From: UBA7672 sp965279205
Lineage (GTDB): Bacteria > Pseudomonadota > Alphaproteobacteria > Caulobacterales > Hyphomonadaceae
Direction of reading: 5' to 3'
Assembly (NCBI GenBank): GCA_965279205.1
Contig: OZ257144.1
Coordinates: forward strand, 2,046,001 to 2,110,000
Length of the DNA: 64,000 nt
The translations under genes and the position numbers were made by a program. Positions 19,780-27,434 of the stretch are shown here, piece by piece (position 1 is the stretch's first letter; each line of letters begins with the position of its first letter). Below the pieces are notes generated by a model. The model ran no database searches. It saw only the letters and a list, made by a program, of their open reading frames with translations, and was not told the origin of the DNA.

Positions 19780-20133
19780 ATGGATCTGCTGGGGCGGTTC
19801 ACCGATGCGATGCTGGCGGCAAACGCGCCGCTTGATCCCTCAGAGATCGCGCGATTGCTTGACGCCGCGGTCAGACAGGCCTGCACCGAACTGAAGCTCG
19901 AGACCGCCGAAATCTACTGCGGCGGCCAGATCGTCACGATGATCCTCACCGACAAGCACGCCTGGGAAGCTGTCGTCATCGGGCCGGACGCCTATCAGCT
20001 CTACCCCGGCTTCTTCCGCGACGATGGCGAGACCGTGGTCTGGGCGAATGTCTGGATCGGCGAAAACTACAGCTTCCAGAAATTCACCGATACGCTGGAA
20101 CACGAGCTGGCGGCGGCTTCGATCGGTGCATGA
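19780..20133 (+). CDS. Hypothetical protein
   Basis: A 117-residue soluble protein that was not assigned to a family. It opens with a helix (LLGRFTDAMLAANAPLDPSEIARLLDAAVRQACTEL), then strands TAEIYCGGQIVTMILTDKHAWEAVVIGPDAYQLYP and an acidic helical end (FTDTLEHELAAASIGA). Normal codon use and conserved spacing in the block support it as a gene. It sits between the GyrI-like gene and the crystallin-J1-like gene within the sufB-sufC insert. Confidence 0.62.
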   Translation: MDLLGRFTDAMLAANAPLDPSEIARLLDAAVRQACTELKLETAEIYCGGQIVTMILTDKHAWEAVVIGPDAYQLYPGFFRDDGETVVWANVWIGENYSFQKFTDTLEHELAAASIGA

Positions 20134-20167
20134 AGGCGTCGGCGGCAGGCCCAGATACGGAGAGACT

Positions 20168-20530
20168 GTGCCGGAATTGGTGACACTTTATCGTCCTGTG
20201 GGCACGAAGGAACTGGAGCTGATTGCGGCTTCCGGCTTCAAGGCGTTTCCACCGCGCCTACCAGAGCAACCAATCTTCTACCCGGTGACCAATGAGGGGT
20301 ATGCCCGCCAGATCGCCAGTGAATGGAATACCCGATACAATGAAGACAAGCGGGGATATGTGACGAAGTTCTCAGTTTTGGCTGACGTCGCAAACCGCTA
20401 TGAGCGGCGTGTAGTTGGAGGTCGGGAGCATGAAGAGCTCTGGATCCCGGCCGAGGAGTTGCCAGCCTTCAATGCTGCGATCGTAGGGACGATCGAGGTA
20501 ATAGCCGAGTATCAGGGGAACGGGTCATGA
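20168..20530 (+). CDS. Small protein of the ADP-ribosylation/crystallin J1-named family
   Basis: A 120-residue protein from GTG 20168 (VPELVTLYRPVGTKELELIAASG). The stretches FPPRLPEQPIFYPVTNEGYARQIA, the SEWNT helix, and GGREHEELWIPAEELPAFNAAIVGTIEVI are shared by a bacterial family often labelled ADP-ribosylation/crystallin J1. This comes from memory of such annotations. The name reflects database lineage; the protein is far too short for an ADP-ribosylglycohydrolase and shows no acidic metal motif. Function is therefore open. Base composition is lower in GC than the neighbours. It overlaps the next gene by four bases (ATGA at 20527). Confidence 0.66.
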   Translation: MPELVTLYRPVGTKELELIAASGFKAFPPRLPEQPIFYPVTNEGYARQIASEWNTRYNEDKRGYVTKFSVLADVANRYERRVVGGREHEELWIPAEELPAFNAAIVGTIEVIAEYQGNGS

Positions 20531-21258
20531 AGCTTCATCTCGCGATCTGCGCCGCCGCGCTGGCCATCACCGCTTGCTCACCTGCGCCAGACGGAGACGG
20601 TGGAGCCGTCGCCGAAAAACGCATGCCGCTTCCCGACTGCTCTGCGGTCGAAACGCAGGATACCGGCGCGGACGGATGGAAGCATCCTGACTGCCGCATG
20701 ATGTTCCCGGATCAATCAGGCCTGGCGATCGAGGCGCGCTACGCGCCAGCCGAGGATGACTCGACCAAGGTCACTGTTCAGGTCGTGGCGCCGGGCGATG
20801 CGACCCTGCAGTCGATCGAGGAGCGCATGGGCAACACCTTCAACGGCGTGACGCTCGAAGACTTCGACAAGGACGGCAAGATCGACATCAGCATCCCGCT
20901 CGAAACCGGAAACGTGAACACCACCTCGGCCCTGTGGCGCCAGGCGGCCGACGGCAAGTCATTCGTGCGCGTTGGCGAGCCAAATGGCGTCGGTATCTCG
21001 AAAACCGAAAGCGGCTATTTCTCTGTTCCCGCCCGTTCAAGCGCCAACGAGTGGGGCATTTCGTTCTACAAACTGGTGAACGACACGCTTGAGCCGATCC
21101 TGACGGCCGACGTCATCGCAAAGGGCGAGCCGGACAAGATCACCGGCGTCGACTGCAGCATCACCGACGATGGCGGGCTCGCTTCGACAGGCCTGACGCC
21201 TGAAGCCGCCGAGGCCCAGTTCTGCGCCGAGCCGTCGGTCGCGGACATCTTCAAATAG
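20527..21258 (+). CDS. Lipoprotein of unknown function
   Basis: A 243-residue envelope protein with a lipoprotein signal: MKLHLAICAAALAITAC, lipid-modified cysteine at position 17, then a flexible SPAPDGDGG linker. The mature part has two cysteines flanking VETQDTGADGWKHPD and a final pair in GVDCSITDD and AQFCAEP, plausibly disulfide-bonded. EDFDKDGKIDIS resembles a calcium-loop (DxDxDG) motif around residue 120, so calcium binding is possible. No family was recognised. It is the last gene of the block inserted between sufB and sufC; 155 bases follow before sufC. Confidence 0.7.
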   Translation: MKLHLAICAAALAITACSPAPDGDGGAVAEKRMPLPDCSAVETQDTGADGWKHPDCRMMFPDQSGLAIEARYAPAEDDSTKVTVQVVAPGDATLQSIEERMGNTFNGVTLEDFDKDGKIDISIPLETGNVNTTSALWRQAADGKSFVRVGEPNGVGISKTESGYFSVPARSSANEWGISFYKLVNDTLEPILTADVIAKGEPDKITGVDCSITDDGGLASTGLTPEAAEAQFCAEPSVADIFK

Positions 21259-21413
21259 GCTGCAGATACGGTTCAGGTCGCCACCACTGGACATTCCGGG
21301 CGACCGGGACGAAACACCACGCCAGTAATACCGGGCCGGCCTCGCGAATGCAGGGCATAAGGCCTATCTAGAGGGTTCGGGATCGCGAAGAATCCCGCGT
21401 TTACAGGCGTTTT

Positions 21414-22196
21414 ATGCTCGAGCTGAAAAACCTCCATGCGCGTGTCGTCCCCGAGGACGGCCAATCCTCCGGGAATATGGCGCGCGAAATCCTGAAAGGG
21501 GTTTCGCTCTCCGTGCCCGCGGGCGAGGTGCACGCCATTATGGGGCCGAACGGCTCGGGCAAGTCGACCCTGTCCTACGTGCTGACCGGCCGGAATGGTT
21601 ACGAGGTCACCGCCGGTGAAGCGAAGTTCGAGGGAGCGGACCTGCTGTCGCTGGCGCCGGAAGTGCGCGCGGTCCGGGGTGTCTTCCTGTCATTCCAGTA
21701 TCCGCTGGAGATCGCCGGCGTGCCGGTGATGACCTTTGTGCGCGCCGCGATGAATGCCCAGCGCAAGGCGCGCGGTGAACCGGAAGTCTCGGCCCCCGAC
21801 TTCCTGAAGCTTTCCAAGACGGCGGCGACGCAGCTGCGCATTGACCCAGAGATGCTGAAAAGGCCGCTGAATGTCGGCTTCTCGGGCGGCGAGAAGAAGC
21901 GCCTGGAAATCTACCAGATGCTGATGCTGCAACCCCGCTTCATGATCCTGGACGAAACGGATTCTGGCCTCGACATCGATGCGCTGAAAGTGGTGGCCGA
22001 TGGCGTCAATGCGCTGCGCGGTCCTGGCCGCGCCATGCTGGTTATCACGCACTATCAGCGCCTGCTCGACTACATCAAACCCGATCGCGTGCACGTCCTG
22101 TCTCAGGGCCGTATCGTGAAGTCCGGCGGGCCGGAGCTGGCGCATGAGCTGGAGAAGTTTGGCTATGACGGCGTGGCCGGGGAGAAGGCAAAGTGA
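21414..22196 (+). CDS. sufC: Fe-S assembly ATPase SufC
   Basis: The 260-residue ABC-type ATPase that drives the SufBC2D scaffold. It has Walker A MGPNGSGKSTLSYVLTG, the SufC-type Q-loop region VFLSFQYPLEIAGVPVMTF, signature GFSGGEKKRLEIYQM, Walker B FMILDETDSGLDIDALK and ITHYQRLLDYIKPDRVH. The DETDSGLDIDALK block is diagnostic of SufC. It is preceded by 155 bases without a gene, so it may have its own promoter after the inserted block. Its TGA overlaps the GTG of sufD. Confidence 0.96.
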   Translation: MLELKNLHARVVPEDGQSSGNMAREILKGVSLSVPAGEVHAIMGPNGSGKSTLSYVLTGRNGYEVTAGEAKFEGADLLSLAPEVRAVRGVFLSFQYPLEIAGVPVMTFVRAAMNAQRKARGEPEVSAPDFLKLSKTAATQLRIDPEMLKRPLNVGFSGGEKKRLEIYQMLMLQPRFMILDETDSGLDIDALKVVADGVNALRGPGRAMLVITHYQRLLDYIKPDRVHVLSQGRIVKSGGPELAHELEKFGYDGVAGEKAK

Positions 22197-23077
22197 GCGT
22201 CGCGGACGCCCTGCCAAACCGGCGCGTCGAAGGCTGGCGTTGGAGCGATCTCAGCGCAGCGCTTGCTGGACGAGAAGCACCGCTTGGCGCCAGCGACCGT
22301 CACATCATCGCGCGACTTGCCGAAGGCGCCGGGCGGTTTCACCGCACAAACGTAGATGCCGGCAAAGGGTATCTCGAAGTTGAGATGTTTAGCGGCGGTA
22401 ATTCGCTGGACGTTCGCGCGGTTGAAATCGATGTTGCCGCTGGAGCGAACCTCACCATTGTTACGATGCAGGCGGGCGGCGATGTTGCTCTTTGCCATCG
22501 GAAGGTACGCCTTGGGCAGGGCGCCAGCTTGCAGCAATTCACGATCGCCGATGGCGCTCGCTATGCACGCATCGAAACAGAGATCGAGATCGTTGGCTCC
22601 GGCGCAAAAGTCGAGATCAATGGCGTCTACCTTGCCGCTAAGGGCAGGCACGCCGACATGACCAGCCAGGTGATCCTTGGAGCGGAAGAAGCCGAAGTTC
22701 GCCAGCTTGTTCGTGGCGTGGCGCGCAAGGGCGGTCGCGGCGTGTTTCAGGGGCGCTTCAAGGTTGAGCGCGCAGCGCAGAAAACAGACGCTCAGATGGA
22801 GCACAACGCTCTGCTGTTAGAGGAAGGTGCGGAGGTCTTCGCTAAACCGGAGCTGGAAATCTACGCAGACGATGTCGCCTGCGCGCACGGCAACACTGCG
22901 GGGCAGTTGGACGAGGCCGCGGTCTTCTACCTTCGCCAGCGCGGCCTGCCGGAACAGGAAGCCCGCGCCATGATCACACGCGCTTTCCTGATTGAGGCCC
23001 TTCCGGACTGGCTGGGCGATGTCTTCCGCAACGACGCCGAAGCCCGGATCGATGCATGGCTGGGGACAAGCGCATGA
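22193..23077 (+). CDS. sufD: Fe-S assembly scaffold protein SufD
   Basis: A 294-residue protein, short compared with the 400 or so of E. coli SufD; compact SufD proteins are usual in alphaproteobacteria. It has the right-handed beta-helix core and the conserved end GRGVFQGRFKVERAAQKTDAQMEHNALLL, then LEIYADDVACAHGNTAGQLDEAAVFYLRQRGLPEQEARAMITRAFL, with the family cysteine and histidine in DVACAHG. GTG 22193 overlaps the sufC stop, and its own stop overlaps the sufS start, so sufC, sufD and sufS are tightly coupled. Confidence 0.94.
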   Translation: MSVADALPNRRVEGWRWSDLSAALAGREAPLGASDRHIIARLAEGAGRFHRTNVDAGKGYLEVEMFSGGNSLDVRAVEIDVAAGANLTIVTMQAGGDVALCHRKVRLGQGASLQQFTIADGARYARIETEIEIVGSGAKVEINGVYLAAKGRHADMTSQVILGAEEAEVRQLVRGVARKGGRGVFQGRFKVERAAQKTDAQMEHNALLLEEGAEVFAKPELEIYADDVACAHGNTAGQLDEAAVFYLRQRGLPEQEARAMITRAFLIEALPDWLGDVFRNDAEARIDAWLGTSA

Positions 23078-24291
23078 GCTTTGACCCGAATGCGATCCGC
23101 AAGCAGTTCCCGATCCTGAGCCGCAAGGTTCACGGAAAGCCGCTTGTCTATTTCGATAGCGCGGCGTCGGCCCAGAAACCGGACGCGGTGATCGACGCCA
23201 TGGCCGACGTCATGCGCGGGTCCTACGCCAACGTGCATCGCGGGCTTCACACGCTGGCGAACGAAACCACACAGGCCTACGAGAATGCCCGCGAGGCGTG
23301 CCGGCGGCTGATCAATGCGGGCTCGGTCGAGGAGATCGTCTTCACCAAGGGCGGGACGGAAGCGATCAACATCGTCGCCGCTGGCGTTGGCGCTTCGATC
23401 CAGCCGGGCGACGAGATCGTGCTCAGCATCATGGAGCACCATTCCAACATCGTGCCATGGAATTTCCTGCGCGAGCGCCATGGCGCGCTACTGAAATGGG
23501 TAGAGGTTCTGCCCGACGGCTCGCTCGACATGGACAGCCTCGCCAGACAGCTGACGAAGAAGACGCGGCTGCTGGCGCTGACGCATATGTCGAACGTGCT
23601 CGGCACGGTGCCCGACGTGAAACGCGCGATTGAGATGGCGCACGCGGTCGGCGCGGATGTGCTGCTGGATGGCTGCCAGGCCGTCGTGAACCTGCGGGTC
23701 GACGTCCAGGCGCTCGGCGTCGACTACTATGCCTTCACCGGACACAAGCTCTACGGCCCTACCGGCATTGGTGTGCTTTATGGCAAGCGCGCGAAGCTGG
23801 AGGCGCTGCCGCCTTTCGAGGGCGGGGGCGAGATGATCGAGACGGTCACCCGCGAGAAGATCACCTACAACGCGCCGCCGCACAGGTTCGAGGCGGGCAC
23901 GCCGCCGATCGTTGAGGCGATCGGCCTTGGTGCGGCAATCACTTGGCTCGAAAGCCTCGATCGCGACGCGATCCATGCCCACAAGCAGGCGCTGCTGCAA
24001 AGGGCCGTGTCGGCCCTGTACGGGATCAACGGGCTCACCATCCATGGAACCGCGGCTGGAAAAGGCCCGGTGCTGACCTTCTCACTGCAGGGGGCTCACC
24101 CGCACGATCTGGCCCAGATCCTGGACCGGCAGGGGGTGGCGATTCGGGCTGGCCATCATTGCGCCCAGCCGCTGATGTCCCATCTTGGTGTTACCGCGAC
24201 GGCCCGGGCGAGCTTTGCCCTTTACAATACGCTCGATGAAATCGACGTGTTTGCAGAGGCGCTTTCCAAGGCCCGGGCAATGTTGTCTTAG
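23074..24291 (+). CDS. sufS: Cysteine desulfurase SufS (class II)
   Basis: A 405-residue class II desulfurase. It begins DPNAIRKQFPILSRKVHGKPLVYFDSAA, has the PLP lysine in FTGHKLYGPTGIGVLYG and the active-site cysteine in RAGHHCAQPLM, and ends with the family-typical ASFALYNTLDEIDVFAEAL. No SufE or SufU activator is visible nearby. ATG 23074 (ATGA overlap with sufD) is chosen over an in-frame ATG at 23056 inside sufD. It is the second desulfurase of the locus; the first belongs to class I. Confidence 0.95.
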   Translation: MSFDPNAIRKQFPILSRKVHGKPLVYFDSAASAQKPDAVIDAMADVMRGSYANVHRGLHTLANETTQAYENAREACRRLINAGSVEEIVFTKGGTEAINIVAAGVGASIQPGDEIVLSIMEHHSNIVPWNFLRERHGALLKWVEVLPDGSLDMDSLARQLTKKTRLLALTHMSNVLGTVPDVKRAIEMAHAVGADVLLDGCQAVVNLRVDVQALGVDYYAFTGHKLYGPTGIGVLYGKRAKLEALPPFEGGGEMIETVTREKITYNAPPHRFEAGTPPIVEAIGLGAAITWLESLDRDAIHAHKQALLQRAVSALYGINGLTIHGTAAGKGPVLTFSLQGAHPHDLAQILDRQGVAIRAGHHCAQPLMSHLGVTATARASFALYNTLDEIDVFAEALSKARAMLS

Positions 24292-24314
24292 ATTGTGCTG
24301 GCATAGAGTGCGTA

Positions 24315-24710
24315 ATGGCTGACGATCTGAAGCATCAGATGGCTGATCCGGACGCCGCCCAGGGGGCAGGCGAGGCGAAGCCATCGGCTATTCCGCAGGA
24401 AGAGCTGGACCGGATCACGGACGACCTGATCCAGGAGCTCAAGAAGGTCTACGACCCGGAAATCCCGGTCGATATCTACGAGCTGGGCCTGATCTACAAG
24501 GTCGACATCAATGACGACTACCATGTCGACGTCGAGATGACGCTGACCGCCCCTGCCTGTCCGGTGGCGGGCGAAATGCCCGGCTGGGTGGAGGATGCCG
24601 CCCGCAAGGTGGCGGGCGTCAAATCGGCCAAGGCGAGCATCGTTTTCGACCCGCCATGGGACCCGTCCCGTATGTCGGATGAGGCCCGTCTCGCCCTCAA
24701 CATGTTGTAA
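24315..24710 (+). CDS. sufT: SUF system protein SufT (DUF59/MIP18 family)
   Basis: A 131-residue DUF59 protein implicated in Fe-S maturation in bacteria. A variable N terminus of about 35 residues precedes the core LIQELKKVYDPEIPVDIYELGLIYKVDI, MTLTAPACPVAGEMPGWVEDA with the conserved cysteine, and IVFDPPWDPSRMSDEARL. It lies 23 bases after sufS and 29 before sufA, within the same transcript. Deletion of SufT in other species affects growth under high demand for lipoate or Fe-S, which fits its place here. Confidence 0.92.
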   Translation: MADDLKHQMADPDAAQGAGEAKPSAIPQEELDRITDDLIQELKKVYDPEIPVDIYELGLIYKVDINDDYHVDVEMTLTAPACPVAGEMPGWVEDAARKVAGVKSAKASIVFDPPWDPSRMSDEARLALNML

Positions 24711-24739
24711 GCAGGTTTTCCGGTATCCATCTTAGACCC

Positions 24740-25102
24740 ATGGCCAGACGTCCCCGCCCCAAGGTTGTGACCCTTACCGACGCCGCTGCGGCGCAGGTTC
24801 GCGAACTCATGACCGAAAAAGGCGCAGGCTTCCTGCGTGTAGGCGTGAAGAACGCCGGCTGCGCGGGCATGGAATACACCATGAGCTATGCCGACGCTGT
24901 CGACCCGAACGACGAGCGGGTGGACGATAACGGCGTCTCCATCGTGATCGACGCCAAGGCCGTCCTGTTCCTGCTTGGATCAGTGATCGATCACGAGACG
25001 ACGGCGCTGCATACCAAGTTCACCTTCACCAACCCCAACCAGACCGACGCCTGCGGCTGCGGCGAGAGCGTGACGATCGTGCCGGCGCAGGCCGCCGAGT
25101 AG
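24740..25102 (+). CDS. sufA: Fe-S carrier, SufA/IscA (HesB) family
   Basis: A 120-residue A-type carrier that takes clusters from SufBCD to target proteins. The three ligand cysteines are in VGVKNAGCAGMEYTMSY and in the C-terminal DACGCGESVTI. The LTDAAAAQVRELM start and FLLGSVIDHETTALHTKFTFTNPNQ core are standard for the family. It is the last recognised suf gene; 53 bases separate it from the tfoX-like gene, which may be read through from the same promoter. Confidence 0.93.
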   Translation: MARRPRPKVVTLTDAAAAQVRELMTEKGAGFLRVGVKNAGCAGMEYTMSYADAVDPNDERVDDNGVSIVIDAKAVLFLLGSVIDHETTALHTKFTFTNPNQTDACGCGESVTIVPAQAAE

Positions 25103-25155
25103 TGACGCCACGCTGAGCTGGGCTACACTCCGCACATCCAAGGCGGAGTTGGACG

Positions 25156-25587
25156 ATGCCGCTCTCTCCAGGTTTCAGCGACTATGTGGTCGAGCTGATC
25201 GCCGGCTTCGGCAAGGTCGAGGTCAGGCGCATGTTCGGCGGAGCGGGGCTCTACCGGAATGGCGTCGGCTTCGGAATCCTCGACGACGACGTGTTCTTCC
25301 TGAAAGCGGACGCAGCATTAGGCGCCGAGCTGAAGAAGCAAGGCTGCAAGCCCTGGGTCTATTCCGTGAAGAAGGACGGGTCTGTCCGCGACATCGCATA
25401 CTGGAGTTTGCCCGAAACCGCCGCCGACGACGGCGATGAAGCCTCCGCTCTGGCGAAACGTTCCCATGCGGTCGCTGTGAAAGCTGCTGCCGACAAGCCA
25501 AAGAAGCCGGCGAAGAAGGCAAAGCCAGCGACCAAGGCACCGAAAGCCGGAGCCAAGCCCACCTCAAAGCCCAAGGCAAAGAAATGA
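25156..25587 (+). CDS. TfoX/Sxy N-terminal domain protein with histone H1-like tail
   Basis: A 143-residue protein. Residues 1-90 form a TfoX-N domain (FSDYVVELIAGFGKVEVRRMFGGAGLYRNGVGFGIL, then DDDVFFLKADA). The last roughly 45 residues are composed almost only of lysine, alanine and proline (PKKPAKKAKPATKAPK and similar), as in histone H1 and bacterial AlgP/Hc1-like tails, and could bind nucleic acid nonspecifically. In gamma-proteobacteria Sxy activates competence genes with CRP; here no competence gene is near. The stop overlaps the O-methyltransferase start (ATGA, 25584). Confidence 0.85.
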   Translation: MPLSPGFSDYVVELIAGFGKVEVRRMFGGAGLYRNGVGFGILDDDVFFLKADAALGAELKKQGCKPWVYSVKKDGSVRDIAYWSLPETAADDGDEASALAKRSHAVAVKAAADKPKKPAKKAKPATKAPKAGAKPTSKPKAKK

Positions 25588-26234
25588 GCGAACAGAAGTG
25601 GCGCGAGGTGGACGACTACATCGTCGACCGCGTGGTCGGCGTGGACGAGGCGCTGAAGCAGTGCCAGCGAGCGGCCAGGGCAGCGGGACTTCCGCACATC
25701 GCCGTATCGGCAGCGCAGGGAAAGATGCTGTCGCTGATGGCCAAGTCGATCGGCGCAAAGCGCATTCTGGAGGTCGGCACGCTGGGCGGCTATTCCGCGA
25801 TCTGGATGGCGCGGGCGCTGCCGGTCGATGGCCGCCTGGTGTCCCTGGAGATTGATCCAAAGCACGCGCGCGTAGCGCGAGCCAATGTAGAGACTGCCGG
25901 GCTGTCCAAATGGATCGAGATCCGCGAAGGCGCGGCGCTTGACCTGTTGCCGGGCGTGGAAGGGCCGCTCGATTTCTCCTTCATCGACGCCGACAAGGAG
26001 AACAACCTCGCCTATTTCGAGCATGCCCTGCGGTTGTCGCGAACCGGCGCAGCGATCATCGTCGACAACGTCGTGCGTGGCGGCGCGGTTACCGACGCCA
26101 ATGGCTCAAGCCAGGTACAGGGCGTGCGCCGGCTGTTCGACAAGCTGGCGAAGGACGAACGCGTCTCCGCGACCGCCATCCAGACGGTTGGCGACAAGGG
26201 CTATGACGGCTTCCTGATGGCGGTCGTGCTGTAG
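25584..26234 (+). CDS. SAM-dependent O-methyltransferase (catechol/caffeoyl-CoA type)
   Basis: A 216-residue class I methyltransferase of the Methyltransf_3 family. The SAM-binding loop is ILEVGTLGGYSAIWMARAL, the acidic SAM ribose residue lies in LVSLEIDPKHA, and the divalent metal site is FSFIDADKENNLAYFEHAL with DNVVRGGAV. The family methylates catechols or caffeoyl-CoA-like diols with magnesium or calcium; the natural substrate is unknown. It is coupled to the TfoX-N gene by a four-base overlap and converges on the GGDEF gene, with one base between the stops. Confidence 0.9.
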   Translation: MSEQKWREVDDYIVDRVVGVDEALKQCQRAARAAGLPHIAVSAAQGKMLSLMAKSIGAKRILEVGTLGGYSAIWMARALPVDGRLVSLEIDPKHARVARANVETAGLSKWIEIREGAALDLLPGVEGPLDFSFIDADKENNLAYFEHALRLSRTGAAIIVDNVVRGGAVTDANGSSQVQGVRRLFDKLAKDERVSATAIQTVGDKGYDGFLMAVVL

Positions 26235-26235
26235 T

Positions 26236-27300
26236 CTAGGCCGCGTTGCTGGACGTCAGCGGCGGCAGCTGGGTTTCCAGCGACACACGGTTGCGGCCAT
26301 TCCGCTTCGACATGTAGAGGCACTCGTCAGCGCGGGCGACCAGCTGGCTGGCTGTTTCGCCTGGAACATAGAGGCTGACGCCGAACGACACCGTTACGGC
26401 GCCGATCGTTTCGTTGGTGGAGCGGCGCACGAGGCGCTTGGCTTCGATGGCGCTGCGGATTTGGTCGGCAATGCGCCCGGCTTCCTTGAGCGAGGTGCGC
26501 GGCATGACAACGGCGAACTCCTCGCCGCCATAGCGGGCCACAAGGTGGTCGGGCAGTGCGAACTTGGCCAGCGCGCTGGCGACGAAGCGGATAACCTGGT
26601 CACCTGTCTGGTGACCCCACGTGTCGTTGAACGACTTGAAATGATCGATGTCGCCAAGAACCAGCGACAGCGGGGTCTTCTCGGAATCCGCTTCTTCCTT
26701 GCGCAGTCGAAGGGTCTCGTCGAACAGCTTGCGGTTGGCGACGCCGGTCAGCGCATCTGTAAGCGCTTCCGCGCGCGCCTGGCGGAGCGATGTGCGGAGC
26801 TTTTCCATCTCGACCGACGACTGCGCCAGCTTGTGCGAGAGGCTGGAGTTCTGCTTCGACATTTCCGTGGTGGCGCTGGACAGCACGTTGATCAACCGCT
26901 TCAGGGCGTCGCCATCAATCGCGCTGTTCTGCAGGGAGTCAGCTGCAACGTTCAGGGTGGCGCCATAGCGTTCCGTGGTGGCGCCGGCTTTCTTGAGAGC
27001 ATCGAGCGCGTCCGCGATCTCGTGCGCGATCCGCGAACCCGTTTCCATGACTTGCGTCGACAGATGGGTCGTCGAGAAGAAGCGCTCGTAGAGTTGCTCC
27101 ATGTCTTCGGGCGTGATCTGTTTGCCCGAGGCTATCAGCTGGTCCAGCGCGGCGCGCAGTTCGGGCGAGGAGTGCGTGAAGTAGGTGAGCCAGACTTCGT
27201 AGTTCTGAGGGCTGACAGCCAGAATCTGACGTCCGATCTCATCAATCGTCCTGTGCCCGAGAGCCTGGCCTTCAGGCCCGAGCAGTTGAGTGTTCAGCAT
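26236..27300 (-). CDS. Diguanylate cyclase (GGDEF domain)
   Basis: A 354-residue soluble protein. An N-terminal helical region of about 180 residues (ILAVSPQNYEVWLTYFTHSSPELRAALDQL and following coiled-coil-like helices) precedes a GGDEF domain with DALTGVANRKLFDETL, LVLGDIDHFKSFNDTWGHQTGDQVI and the active site ARYGGEEFAVVMPRT. The intact GGEEF predicts c-di-GMP synthesis from two GTP. The RxxD inhibitory site is not at its usual place (the residues are ALPDHLV), so feedback inhibition may be absent. ATG 27300 with GAGGGG upstream is preferred; in-frame codons continue to 27420. No membrane segment is seen. Confidence 0.88.
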   Translation of the reverse strand: MLNTQLLGPEGQALGHRTIDEIGRQILAVSPQNYEVWLTYFTHSSPELRAALDQLIASGKQITPEDMEQLYERFFSTTHLSTQVMETGSRIAHEIADALDALKKAGATTERYGATLNVAADSLQNSAIDGDALKRLINVLSSATTEMSKQNSSLSHKLAQSSVEMEKLRTSLRQARAEALTDALTGVANRKLFDETLRLRKEEADSEKTPLSLVLGDIDHFKSFNDTWGHQTGDQVIRFVASALAKFALPDHLVARYGGEEFAVVMPRTSLKEAGRIADQIRSAIEAKRLVRRSTNETIGAVTVSFGVSLYVPGETASQLVARADECLYMSKRNGRNRVSLETQLPPLTSSNAA

Positions 27301-27434
27301 TCTTGTCACGCCCCTCGGACCCGGTTGCGCTACTGGCACCAGTGTCTTGCCGGAACAGTGACCAAAACCAGTTACCGATTGGCTAAAACGCGCAGGTTCT
27401 CTTAAGGGAACGCTTACCAAAAACCCGGGAATTC

